Of a DNA stretch of 64,000 nt, positions 17,837 to 25,613 are shown piece by piece. Every line of letters begins with the position of its first letter. The stretch's first letter is position 1. Both the position numbers and the translations under genes were made by a program. Source of the DNA: MedAcidi-G1 sp002713545 (GTDB lineage Bacteria; Actinomycetota; Acidimicrobiia; Acidimicrobiales; MedAcidi-G1); the NCBI GenBank assembly GCA_964013895.1, contig CAXGYF010000001.1, positions 177,379 through 241,378 on the forward strand, read 5' to 3'. Under the pieces are notes generated by a model. The model saw only the letters and a list, made by a program, of their open reading frames with translations. It ran no database searches and was not told the DNA's origin.

Positions 17837-20710
17837 GTGACTAGTTCCCTAGAAATGCTTCTAACCGAGTCACCACAAATGCTCGCTGTATGGACCACTC
17901 GCCAACTTTGGTTTGATGGATTAATAAATGGAATGGTTTTCGGTTTACTGGCTCTCGGGATAGTACTAATTTATAGATCTACACGTGTAATAAATCTTGC
18001 GGTAGGCAATATGGGACTGCCTGCTGTAGGTCTTATGGCGTTAATGGTCATAAATTATGGCTTTCCTTATTGGATAGCTTTACCAATAGCTCTACTAGTG
18101 GGAACTTTAGTTGGATCAATTATAGAACTTGCGGTAATTCGTCGACTCTTCAATGCCCCAAGAGTAATAGTTTTAGTTGCAACAATTGGAATAGCTCAGC
18201 TAATGCAGGCCATTTTGGCTGCATACCCGGATATTGAGAGTAAAAGAGGAGTCAGATTTCCAGTTCCTATTTCTGGAAAATGGAACGACGTTTTTGGTCT
18301 TCGAATTACTGGCCCCAAATTAACAATCCTTATAGTTGTACCTCTTTTAACACTGGCTCTTTCTTGGTTTTTAAATAAAACTATTTTTGGACAAACAGTG
18401 CAAGCTTCCGCAAATAACGCTGACCTTGCAAAATTATCTGGCATAAAACCAAAAGTTGTTTCACTTTTTGTTTGGACTGTAGCTGGAACGCTTTCAAGTG
18501 TTTCCCTTCTTCTTCTATCAGGAAGCAGAGGGTCCCTAACCGGAATAACAAATCTTGGGCCTAACACTATGACTAGGGCGTTAGCAGCTGCGGTGATAGC
18601 CGGTATGTATTCATTTCCCCGAGCTTTAATTGCAGGAATAGTGATAGGAATTGCTCAAGCTCATGTGCAATTCGTTTTCCTGGATCAAGTAGGCCTCATA
18701 GATTTCATACTTTTCTTGGTAGTGGCAATTGCAGTCGCATTCCAAAGTAGATCTTCGACTGCAGAAGAAACTTCTTTTTCTTTCAGCCCACGCAGAAAAC
18801 CCATTCCGGAAAGACTTAACCAATTTTGGTGGGTTAGAAATTTATCATCCCTAACTCTTACCGTGCTATTTCTTTTTGCCATTGTTCTTCCATTTATAGT
18901 CACTTTGCCTTCCAGACACCTTCTTTACGCGAGCGTTCTAGCATTTGCAATATGTGCCATTTCACTTACTGTTGTTACAGGATGGGCAGGGCAATTATCT
19001 CTTAGTCAAATGGCTTTCGCAGGTATCGGCGCGCTTGCTGCTGCTGGATTTAATCGCGGGTTAGATTTCGGAGTTGGTTTTGGCGAGAAATGGCATCTTT
19101 TTTCAATTTCACTACCTAAATTTCCATTTTTAGTTTCAATGCTTTTGGCAAGTCTGGTCGCCGGTATCTCAGCTGCAATCATTGGACTAGGAGCATTAAG
19201 AGTCAAAGGTCTCCTCCTGGCAGTTTCAACTTTTGCCTTTGCTTTAGCAGCATCGCAATACATTTATCGACGCCCCGTTTTAAGCGGTGGATACAACCAA
19301 AGTGTTCCGTTTCGACGCGGAAGTCTTGGGCCCATTGAATTAGCTAGCCAAAGAGCCTACTATTTTCTCTGTCTTGGAGCATTGGTTGTAACACTTTTCC
19401 TAATAAACAAACTTAGAAAAAGTGGTGTAGGTAGATCAATAATTGCTGTTAGAGAAAATGAAAATACTGCTGCTGCATACACCGTAGTTCCCCATAGAAC
19501 AAAATTAATTGCTTTTTCTTTGGCGGGCTGTTTAGCAGGACTAGGAGGTTCACTTCTAGGAGGCTTAGTTCAAAACATCCCTTTCACTGAACGATTCTTT
19601 ATGATCAGCAATTCACTTAAAGTTGTCTCAATGGTTGTCATTGGTGGTCTTGGAACACTGATGGGCCCAGTCATTGGGTCCATGTGGGTAATAGGTTTAC
19701 CAGCAATTTGGCCAGAAAATGATCTTGTTCCTCTTTTCACATCAAGCATCGGGCTCCTCGTACTTCTTTTGTATTTCCCTGGTGGACTCGTGCAAATTGT
19801 CTATTCAGCAAGAAATTCCTTACTAAATTGGGCTGAACAAAAACTAGAAGCCACTCCGGTTAAAACAATTACAACACCACCTACTTCACTGAAAAAAAAT
19901 ATTGATTCTCATCCAGTATCAGGAACTATTTTAGAAACGAAAAATATTTCAGTTTCTTACGGAGGTTTAATTGCAGTAAATGCTGTTGATATAAAAGTGA
20001 ATTCTGGAGAAGTCGTGGGGCTAATCGGGACTAATGGCGCAGGTAAATCAACACTCATGAATGCCATAGGTGGTTATGTCCCCTCAACCGGAAACGTTAG
20101 TCTATTAGGGAACGATGTCACACAATTAACACCTGCGAAAAGAGCGCGTAAAGGTTTAGGGAGAACCTTTCAGGCCGCTCAACTATTTCCTGAGTTAACT
20201 GTTAGAGAAACTGTCCAAGTAGCTCTTGAGGCAAAAAACCGTGCGCGTCTTTTACCAACCGCATTATCTCTTCCAAATGCCACACGTAGTGAGATTAGTA
20301 AAACTAATCAAGCTAACGAATTAATTGATTTTCTTGGACTGGGTAGATATGCAGACTCTTTTATAGCTGAACTTTCTACAGGCACTCGGAGAATAGTTGA
20401 ATTAGCTGGCCTCCTGGCTTTAGATGCAAAAATGCTCTGTCTTGACGAACCAACCGCAGGAATTGCCCAAAGAGAAACTGAAGCATTTGGACCGCTTCTT
20501 AAGCAAATTCAAAAAGAACTTGGTGCGTCAATGTTAGTAATAGAACATGATATGCCAATGATAATGGCACTTTCTGATCGCGTTTATTGCTTAGAAGCAG
20601 GAACCGTAATCTCAGAAGGCAAGCCATCTAAAGTGCGAAACGATCCAGTAGTTGTATCTAGTTATTTGGGAACAGATGAAAGAGCGATTAGTCGTAGCGA
20701 TATCCAATAA
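17837..20710 (+). CDS. LivH-LivM-LivG fusion: branched-chain amino acid-type ABC permease/permease/ATPase
   Basis: One polypeptide of about 957 residues holds both permeases and one ATPase of a Liv-type importer. LivH-like segment is about residues 20-290, LivM-like about 330-650, LivG ATPase about 695-950. Walker A GTNGAGKST starts at residue 731; Walker B is LCLDEPTAGIAQRE. The ABC signature is LSTGTRR (from residue 846) instead of LSGGQ. GTG 17837 is preferred because GAAGG lies 8 bases upstream and it fits the preceding stop; the frame is open back to GTG 17804. The missing LivF ATPase is supplied by the upstream MFS-LivF fusion. Substrate unknown; amino acids are likely. Confidence 0.9.
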   Translation: MTSSLEMLLTESPQMLAVWTTRQLWFDGLINGMVFGLLALGIVLIYRSTRVINLAVGNMGLPAVGLMALMVINYGFPYWIALPIALLVGTLVGSIIELAVIRRLFNAPRVIVLVATIGIAQLMQAILAAYPDIESKRGVRFPVPISGKWNDVFGLRITGPKLTILIVVPLLTLALSWFLNKTIFGQTVQASANNADLAKLSGIKPKVVSLFVWTVAGTLSSVSLLLLSGSRGSLTGITNLGPNTMTRALAAAVIAGMYSFPRALIAGIVIGIAQAHVQFVFLDQVGLIDFILFLVVAIAVAFQSRSSTAEETSFSFSPRRKPIPERLNQFWWVRNLSSLTLTVLFLFAIVLPFIVTLPSRHLLYASVLAFAICAISLTVVTGWAGQLSLSQMAFAGIGALAAAGFNRGLDFGVGFGEKWHLFSISLPKFPFLVSMLLASLVAGISAAIIGLGALRVKGLLLAVSTFAFALAASQYIYRRPVLSGGYNQSVPFRRGSLGPIELASQRAYYFLCLGALVVTLFLINKLRKSGVGRSIIAVRENENTAAAYTVVPHRTKLIAFSLAGCLAGLGGSLLGGLVQNIPFTERFFMISNSLKVVSMVVIGGLGTLMGPVIGSMWVIGLPAIWPENDLVPLFTSSIGLLVLLLYFPGGLVQIVYSARNSLLNWAEQKLEATPVKTITTPPTSLKKNIDSHPVSGTILETKNISVSYGGLIAVNAVDIKVNSGEVVGLIGTNGAGKSTLMNAIGGYVPSTGNVSLLGNDVTQLTPAKRARKGLGRTFQAAQLFPELTVRETVQVALEAKNRARLLPTALSLPNATRSEISKTNQANELIDFLGLGRYADSFIAELSTGTRRIVELAGLLALDAKMLCLDEPTAGIAQRETEAFGPLLKQIQKELGASMLVIEHDMPMIMALSDRVYCLEAGTVISEGKPSKVRNDPVVVSSYLGTDERAISRSDIQ

Positions 20711-20713
20711 TTA

Positions 20714-21820
20714 CTATTCCTCTCCATCGCTGCCAGACCGACCATCTAATAAATCTTTCCTTATTTCAGATTTTGGCTTTTCAGCAACAACCTGATTTTC
20801 TACTTCCCTGACCCAAACTGTTCTTTGAGGGAAAGGTATTTCTATACCATTTTCATCAAAAGCTTTTTTCAGACGTGCTCTGATTTTTCTGGCCGTGGAC
20901 CACTGCTCCCCTGCTTCAGTTTTCACAGCTAAACGAATAGAAATAGAATCTGCTCCAAAGTTTTGAACACCCCAAATTTCAGGTTCTTCGATTATCGTCG
21001 CTGATTCAAGATTTTCTTTCCATAATTCATCTGCAACTTCTTTAATAACACTCGCTGCTAAATCGATGTCTGTATCGTAAGCGACGTCAACATCCAAAAC
21101 AGAGCGGGCCCAAATCTGTGAAGAGTTGCAAACTCTACGAATCTCACCATTGGGCACAACCCAAACTGCACCATTTACATCGCGAAGAACTGTCGTCCTT
21201 AATGAAACTCGCTCAACTGTCCCTGACGCATCACCTAGATCAACAAAATCACCTTCTGCGTACTGGTCCTCTACGAGTATGAATATTCCGGCAATAAAAT
21301 CTGATACTGCAGACTGAGCTCCGAAACCAACAGCAAAACCCACGATTCCTGCACCAGCTATTAGTGGACCTAAATCGAATCCAATCTCACCTAAAGCCAA
21401 CAAAACCCCCAAACTGTAAGTAGTTAAGGTCGCAAGAGTCGTAAGTAAACCTCCTAGTGTCTTAGCTCGTTGACGAGATCTTTCTGCTCTTTCTCGATTT
21501 TTTTGCAAACGCGCTTTAGCTCGTCTACCAACTCGAGCAACCAAAGCGTCAGATTTTTCTTCATCTTCTATAAGAGATCTTTCTTGAACGAGACGACTTA
21601 AAACCGTACTTATAGCTTTTTTTAATATCCGGTTAGCTATATAAGCCGCTACAAGAATAAATAAAATCTTTAAAGGTCTTTCAACGCCCCAGGCAGCTAT
21701 TTCCGTCAAACGCTCATTACCTGAAACATCCCAAATCCACTCACATACAAAACTAGGTTCTGAGCCACAAGCATCCGTCAATCCCGATACGTCTATTTGA
21801 GCAATAATCTGCTTGAACAT
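20714..21820 (-). CDS. MscS-family small-conductance mechanosensitive channel
   Basis: Releases solutes on hypo-osmotic shock. Three membrane segments are visible: about 35-60, 115-140 and the pore-lining helix LIAGAGIVGFAVGFGAQSAV near 155, followed by the cytoplasmic beta domain (DFVDLGDASGTVERVSLRTT) and alpha/beta domain. ATG 21820 is chosen because GGAGG lies 8 bases upstream; an in-frame GTG at 21835 overlaps that ribosome binding site. 368 residues. A charged Arg/Lys/Glu-rich loop (about 70-110) sits between the first two segments. Converges on the Liv fusion with a 3-base gap. Confidence 0.92.
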   Translation of the reverse strand: MFKQIIAQIDVSGLTDACGSEPSFVCEWIWDVSGNERLTEIAAWGVERPLKILFILVAAYIANRILKKAISTVLSRLVQERSLIEDEEKSDALVARVGRRAKARLQKNRERAERSRQRAKTLGGLLTTLATLTTYSLGVLLALGEIGFDLGPLIAGAGIVGFAVGFGAQSAVSDFIAGIFILVEDQYAEGDFVDLGDASGTVERVSLRTTVLRDVNGAVWVVPNGEIRRVCNSSQIWARSVLDVDVAYDTDIDLAASVIKEVADELWKENLESATIIEEPEIWGVQNFGADSISIRLAVKTEAGEQWSTARKIRARLKKAFDENGIEIPFPQRTVWVREVENQVVAEKPKSEIRKDLLDGRSGSDGEE

Positions 21821-21876
21821 TAACTTCACCTCCACAATGGCAACAATTATTAATCAACACTGAACTACAAAGTAAT

Positions 21877-22080
21877 TCAACCAATTAATCCCGCTAAGGA
21901 CCAAACTGCAACAACCAAACCAACAATTATGTAAACAAAGCTTCTCCAAAAAGGTGCTTTCCTTAAATGTTGGTCATCCTGCTTTTTAGGTGGATTCAGC
22001 AAAGCAGTTAGATTCCCCATAAACATTGCTCCACCAAATGCTAAAAGCAGCCATTCCAGCAAATCCTCACCTAAAAACAC
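21877..22080 (-). CDS. Small two-segment membrane protein of unknown function
   Basis: 67 residues, not recognised as a named family. Two hydrophobic segments are visible, LLEWLLLAFGGAMFMGNLTALL (residues about 7-28) and SFVYIIVGLVVAVWSLAGLI (about 47-66), separated by a charged cytosolic-type loop PPKKQDDQHLRKAP. It sits 8 bases downstream of dnaB on the same strand and probably shares its transcript. Position between dnaB and an MscS channel gives no firm clue to its role. Confidence 0.7.
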   Translation of the reverse strand: MFLGEDLLEWLLLAFGGAMFMGNLTALLNPPKKQDDQHLRKAPFWRSFVYIIVGLVVAVWSLAGLIG

Positions 22081-22088
22081 GATTAAAT

Positions 22089-23540
22089 TTAAAAATTCCC
22101 TGGTTCATTTACCGAATCAGCTTTTTGCATAGAAGAATCAGATTCATCAGCTCTTGAAAGATCAGCAAACTTCGTAAAATTAGGCATATACGCTAAACGA
22201 ACTCTTTCGACCGGGCCATTACGATTTTTAGCAAGGTTTATCTCAGCAATTCCCATTTCATTACTCTCAGGATTATAAATTTCATCCCGATAAATAAACA
22301 TTACTAAATCGGCATCCTGCTCAATAGAACCTGACTCACGAAGATCGGAAAGCATTGGTCTTTTATCTTGTCGACTTTCCAAACTTCTTGATAATTGCGA
22401 AATTCCTATAACTGGGGTTTCTAGGTCTCTAGCCAAAAGTTTTAGTCCCCTACTTATTTCAGATATCTCAACCTGTCTACTTTCAGCTGCAGACCTACCT
22501 GTCATCAATTGCAAGTAATCGACAACGATTATTCCTAAATTCCCTATACGGCTTTTAAGGCGCCTAGCCTTTGCTCGTATTTCCATTATTGAAACACCTG
22601 GATTGTCATCAATGTATATAGGTGCTTCATCTAAATGACCAATACCTTTATTAATACGAACCCAGTCATCATCATTCATCTGAGCATTAACTATTTTTTG
22701 AGAGTCAACTCGCGCCTCGGCACAAAGAATACGTTGGGTTAACTCCAACCGACTCATCTCTAATGAAAAAATTAATGCGGGGTTATTTGAAACAGTTGCT
22801 ATATGAGTTGCAATATTAAGGCCCAATGATGTTTTACCAACGGATGGTCTAGCCCCAATTATTATTAAATTGCCCTTCTGTAAACCAGAAGTGAGTTGAT
22901 CAAGTCGCTTAAAACCAGTCGGGACACCCGTTAGCCCTTTACCTTGTTGCCGTTCCTCCATAGCGTCAAGAGTCTGATCGAGAAGGTCGCGCATTTGACC
23001 CATTGAGTCATTAATTCTTCCTTGTGCCAATTGGTAAACAAGGTTTTCAGCCTCATCTACAGCCTTAGGTACATCTTCAGGCCTGCTATAGCCAATTTCT
23101 GCCATTTCGTTAGCAGCACCAATTAATCCACGAAGTGTCGCATGTTCCTGAACTATTCTGGCAAACGAAGAGGCCGAGGTAATCGCTGGTGTCACGGCTT
23201 GGAGGTCTAATAAAGTTCCAGGACCACCAATACCTTCAAGCAATCCGGCGCGATCTAAAGCATCTGCAACTGTTACCGGATCAGCCGGTTCGCCTGTCGC
23301 ATAAAGACCACAGATTGCATCAAAGACATGAGCATGTGAGGGCTTATAAAAATGTTCTGCTGAAGTGACCTCAAGTGCATCAGCAATCGCGTCTTTAGAT
23401 AAAAGCATGGCGCCCAAAAGTGAAGCTTCTGCTTCAATATTGTGAGGTGGCACTCTCGCTCCGGTTTTCCCTCTTTGAGGTGCAATAGGTAAAGAAGAAG
23501 GTTCTTCTAAATTACGCCAATCTTCTTCAATAGCACTCAA
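22089..23540 (-). CDS. dnaB: Replicative DNA helicase DnaB
   Basis: Hexameric helicase that unwinds DNA at the replication fork. 483 residues: N-terminal DnaB domain (about 25-130, PHNIEAEASLLGAMLLSKDAI) and the RecA-like C-terminal domain with Walker A GARPSVGKTSLGLN near 227, DYLQLMTG near 340 and SRSLESRQDKRPMLSDLRESGSIEQDAD motif region near 385. No intein. Start is a TTG at 23540 behind a strong GGAGGGTGA. It follows rpsF-ssb-rpsR-rplI on the same strand across a 161-base gap rich in TGTGGA motifs. Confidence 0.97.
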   Translation of the reverse strand: MSAIEEDWRNLEEPSSLPIAPQRGKTGARVPPHNIEAEASLLGAMLLSKDAIADALEVTSAEHFYKPSHAHVFDAICGLYATGEPADPVTVADALDRAGLLEGIGGPGTLLDLQAVTPAITSASSFARIVQEHATLRGLIGAANEMAEIGYSRPEDVPKAVDEAENLVYQLAQGRINDSMGQMRDLLDQTLDAMEERQQGKGLTGVPTGFKRLDQLTSGLQKGNLIIIGARPSVGKTSLGLNIATHIATVSNNPALIFSLEMSRLELTQRILCAEARVDSQKIVNAQMNDDDWVRINKGIGHLDEAPIYIDDNPGVSIMEIRAKARRLKSRIGNLGIIVVDYLQLMTGRSAAESRQVEISEISRGLKLLARDLETPVIGISQLSRSLESRQDKRPMLSDLRESGSIEQDADLVMFIYRDEIYNPESNEMGIAEINLAKNRNGPVERVRLAYMPNFTKFADLSRADESDSSMQKADSVNEPGNF

Positions 23541-23701
23541 AACTCACCCTCCAAATACTTCACACACAAGGTTCCACTTTGCCACTATTACCTTGTGGAA
23601 CGCTAGAGGAAAACCCTAAAAAGATAGGGGAAAAGTAGTCTTTTTAAGTGGATCACTCTGTGGATTAACTTGTGGAATAGACACAATATATGGGGAAAAG
23701 T
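23541..23701. promoter_or_regulatory. rplI-dnaB intergenic region with repeated TGTGGA elements
   Basis: CTTGTGGAA occurs at 23592-23600 and 23669-23677; GGGGAAAAGT occurs at 23627-23636 and 23692-23701; GTTCCAC at 23571-23577 is the exact reverse complement of GTGGAAC at 23595-23601 (17-base spacer). CTGTGGATTAA at 23659-23669 resembles a DnaA box with one mismatch. The same CTTGTGGAA word is also in the 5.06 kb inverted repeat. Likely carries the dnaB promoter or an operator; function is inference. Confidence 0.4.
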
Positions 23702-24148
23702 TTAAACTTCGTTTTGGACATCAACTGTTACTTGCATTTCAACCTCAGGATGTAAATGCAAAGTAAATTGATGTGTTCCAATTTCTTTAGCGGTCTCGCC
23801 CGAAATGTCTTTGCGATCAATTTCTAGGCCGACTTGATCCTGCAAAGCTTGCGCAATTTCTATGACCCCCACAGAGCCAAAAAGCTTTCCAGTTTCAGAA
23901 GCATTAGCAGAAATTTGAATAATAATTCCGTCTAGACGAGAAACTATTTCTTCAGCATCAGCTTTATCTTCAACAGCTTTTAAAGCACGTTTCTTTTGCA
24001 TAGCTTCTGCTTGAGCAGTGACCCCAGAAGATGCTACAACAGCTAACCCTCTAGGTAGTAAAAAATTTCTTGCATGCCCACGTGCAACATCTACAATATC
24101 TCCAGTTCTACCTAAGCCATCTACATCAGCGCGGAGGAGGATCTTCAC
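23702..24148 (-). CDS. rplI: Ribosomal protein bL9
   Basis: Large-subunit protein that binds 23S rRNA domain V and extends along the ribosome. 148 residues. The N-terminal domain MKILLRADVDGLGRTGDIVDVARGHARNFLLPRGLAV is diagnostic; a helical connector (about 45-80) and C-terminal domain (GKLFGSVGVIEIAQAL) follow. Its GTG start overlaps the rpsR stop as GTGA, so translation is probably coupled. Last of rpsF-ssb-rpsR-rplI. Confidence 0.96.
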   Translation of the reverse strand: MKILLRADVDGLGRTGDIVDVARGHARNFLLPRGLAVVASSGVTAQAEAMQKKRALKAVEDKADAEEIVSRLDGIIIQISANASETGKLFGSVGVIEIAQALQDQVGLEIDRKDISGETAKEIGTHQFTLHLHPEVEMQVTVDVQNEV

Positions 24149-24630
24149 AGTTCTTCTCCTTCATCGCTATCAAGATTGACTTCATTTTGATCATCTGGCG
24201 AAAGGGTAAATGAATCCACCATTTCCGGATTTTCTTCTATTGAAGAAATCTCTGATGGTTCAAAATCATCACCTTCGGTACCAGGAGGAGGCGCAGTAGG
24301 TTGAGGAGGTGGACCCGACGCTCTATCAGAACGGTCATTTTCATTTCTTCTCTCTCGCCTTTGAGTAGTAACTGCCGCTTTATAAGGCATCAAAGCCATC
24401 TCGCGCGCATTTTTTATGGCTCTTGCAACAGCTTTCTGTTGTTGAGCATCATTCCCACTATTGTGACGGGCTTTAATTTTAGAACGTTCAGATAAAAATT
24501 TGTTGAGTAAATCAGTGTCTTTATAATCGACATACTCTATTTTCCCGATCGTTAAAGGACTGACTCTTTTTCTCCTCAAACGACCATTTTTGTCGTCAAA
24601 TTGAGAGCTTTTAAATTCTTTACGTGCCAT
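24145..24630 (-). CDS. rpsR: Ribosomal protein bS18 with an unusual long acidic C-terminal extension
   Basis: Small-subunit protein that pairs with S6. The core is normal: RRKRVSPLTIGKIEYVDYK, then LLNKFLSERSKIKARHNSG, then QQKAVARAIKNAREMALMPY, ending near residue 93. About 68 more residues follow, starting with Arg/Asp/Ser, then proline-rich (PPPQPTAPPP), then acidic to the final DEGEEL. Typical S18 is 70-90 residues, so this 161-residue form is nearly double. Low-complexity composition suggests disorder. ATG 24630 overlaps the ssb stop (TGATG); a TTG one codon upstream is also in frame. No zinc-binding cysteines. Confidence 0.93.
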   Translation of the reverse strand: MARKEFKSSQFDDKNGRLRRKRVSPLTIGKIEYVDYKDTDLLNKFLSERSKIKARHNSGNDAQQQKAVARAIKNAREMALMPYKAAVTTQRRERRNENDRSDRASGPPPQPTAPPPGTEGDDFEPSEISSIEENPEMVDSFTLSPDDQNEVNLDSDEGEEL

Positions 24631-25067
24631 CAAAAAGGTTCCTCTTCTGTCATAGGCGGATTATTTCCAGAACTTGGCTCACTCATGCCAGTATTCCCCC
24701 CACCAGCATCTCCACCTCTAGACTCATTACGAGTTACATCAACTGTTGACCACCTTAAACTAGCGGCCACTTCATCAGCTATAAGTTTAACCTGGTTTCT
24801 CTTTTCACCCTGTTCAGTCTCCCAACTGCTCCAATCAAGTCTCCCGTACACAATTACCCGAGTTCCTTTTGTAATAGATTCAGAGACATTCTCAGCCAAA
24901 CTCTGCCAACAAGTAACTTCAAAAAAGTGAGCTGTGTCCTCACCGTCTCGGTTACGTTGATTCCAAGCCACTCCAAATCCACAAACTGGTAATCCACTGG
25001 GTGTGAAACGCAACTCAGGATCACGAGTTACGTTTCCAACAATTGTTACCGTGTTATCAAATGCCAT
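24630..25067 (-). CDS. ssb: Single-stranded DNA-binding protein
   Basis: Coats single-stranded DNA in replication and repair. 145 residues: OB-fold from MAFDNTVTIVGNVTRDPELRFTPSG to about 105, then a glycine-rich linker and an acidic tip MTEEEPF, matching the partner-recruiting C-terminus (consensus DDDIPF). Cys27 and Cys52 are visible in the OB fold; whether they matter is unknown. Located between rpsF and rpsR, the usual arrangement, and overlapping rpsR by one base. Confidence 0.95.
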   Translation of the reverse strand: MAFDNTVTIVGNVTRDPELRFTPSGLPVCGFGVAWNQRNRDGEDTAHFFEVTCWQSLAENVSESITKGTRVIVYGRLDWSSWETEQGEKRNQVKLIADEVAASLRWSTVDVTRNESRGGDAGGGNTGMSEPSSGNNPPMTEEEPF

Positions 25068-25090
25068 ATCTACTCCAATTCAAGTGTTAG

Positions 25091-25444
25091 TTAAGCGGTC
25101 GTGTTCTCTAAAAGGCCGCGTCTTACAGCCTCTTCATCTGGAAGTCGAATAATTTTATGTCGAACTATTTCACTTCTGTCTGCCAACCGAAGAAGGCGAT
25201 CAGTTGAATCAATATTTGTTGCTTGAGTAGCTATCTCAAGAACAACATAAAAACCTTCCCATTTATGATTGATCCGATAAGTAAATTTACGCCTGCCCCA
25301 TGGATCTGTGTCTTTTGATGACACAATTTTTCCATCTTCATTTTCAACAGCCGAAGCAATGTTAGATAAGTAGTTTGAAATGGCTTCTTCATTTAGATCG
25401 CCATCAAAAATAATCATTAATTCATAAGCCCGCATAACAGGCAA
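25091..25444 (-). CDS. rpsF: Ribosomal protein bS6
   Basis: Small-subunit protein binding S18 on 16S rRNA. MRAYELMIIFDGDL, WGRRKFTYRINHKWEGFYVVLEI and IVRHKIIRLPDEE are family hallmarks. 117 residues from TTG 25444, which follows AGGAGG by only 3 bases; ATG 25435 (three codons in) is 12 bases from AGGAGG, so the true start is uncertain. First gene of rpsF-ssb-rpsR-rplI; 23 bases before ssb. Confidence 0.94.
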   Translation of the reverse strand: MPVMRAYELMIIFDGDLNEEAISNYLSNIASAVENEDGKIVSSKDTDPWGRRKFTYRINHKWEGFYVVLEIATQATNIDSTDRLLRLADRSEIVRHKIIRLPDEEAVRRGLLENTTA

Positions 25445-25613
25445 TCACCTCCTACGGTTCCGAACAAACCCTTTGATTGTTCAGAGCCCCTATTGGGGCA
25501 GGGGAAATACATTTTACCCTTATTAAAGACAAAATAAGGCTAATGCCAGTAAGTAAGTTGATAAACAATTTTTCCACATATAAACATACTGCTTAATAGG
25601 TGTGACAAAAAAG
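25445..25613 (-). promoter_or_regulatory. rpsF leader with two small hairpins and a DnaA-box match
   Basis: Between panB and rpsF. GCCCC at 25486-25490 pairs with GGGGC at 25495-25499 (4-base loop), and GAACAA at 25462-25467 pairs with TTGTTC at 25477-25482. On the rpsF sense strand these precede AACCG and the AGGAGG site. An S6:S18 autoregulatory leader is known upstream of rpsF in many bacteria; whether these hairpins are that element is not shown. TTTTCCACA at 25570-25578 fits the DnaA-box consensus. Confidence 0.35.

Noticed and set aside
25462..25482. GAAC...GTTC inverted repeat as a possible LexA box
   Set aside because: Arms are 9 bases apart, too far for the actinobacterial CGAAC-N4-GTTCG box; better explained as a small leader hairpin.
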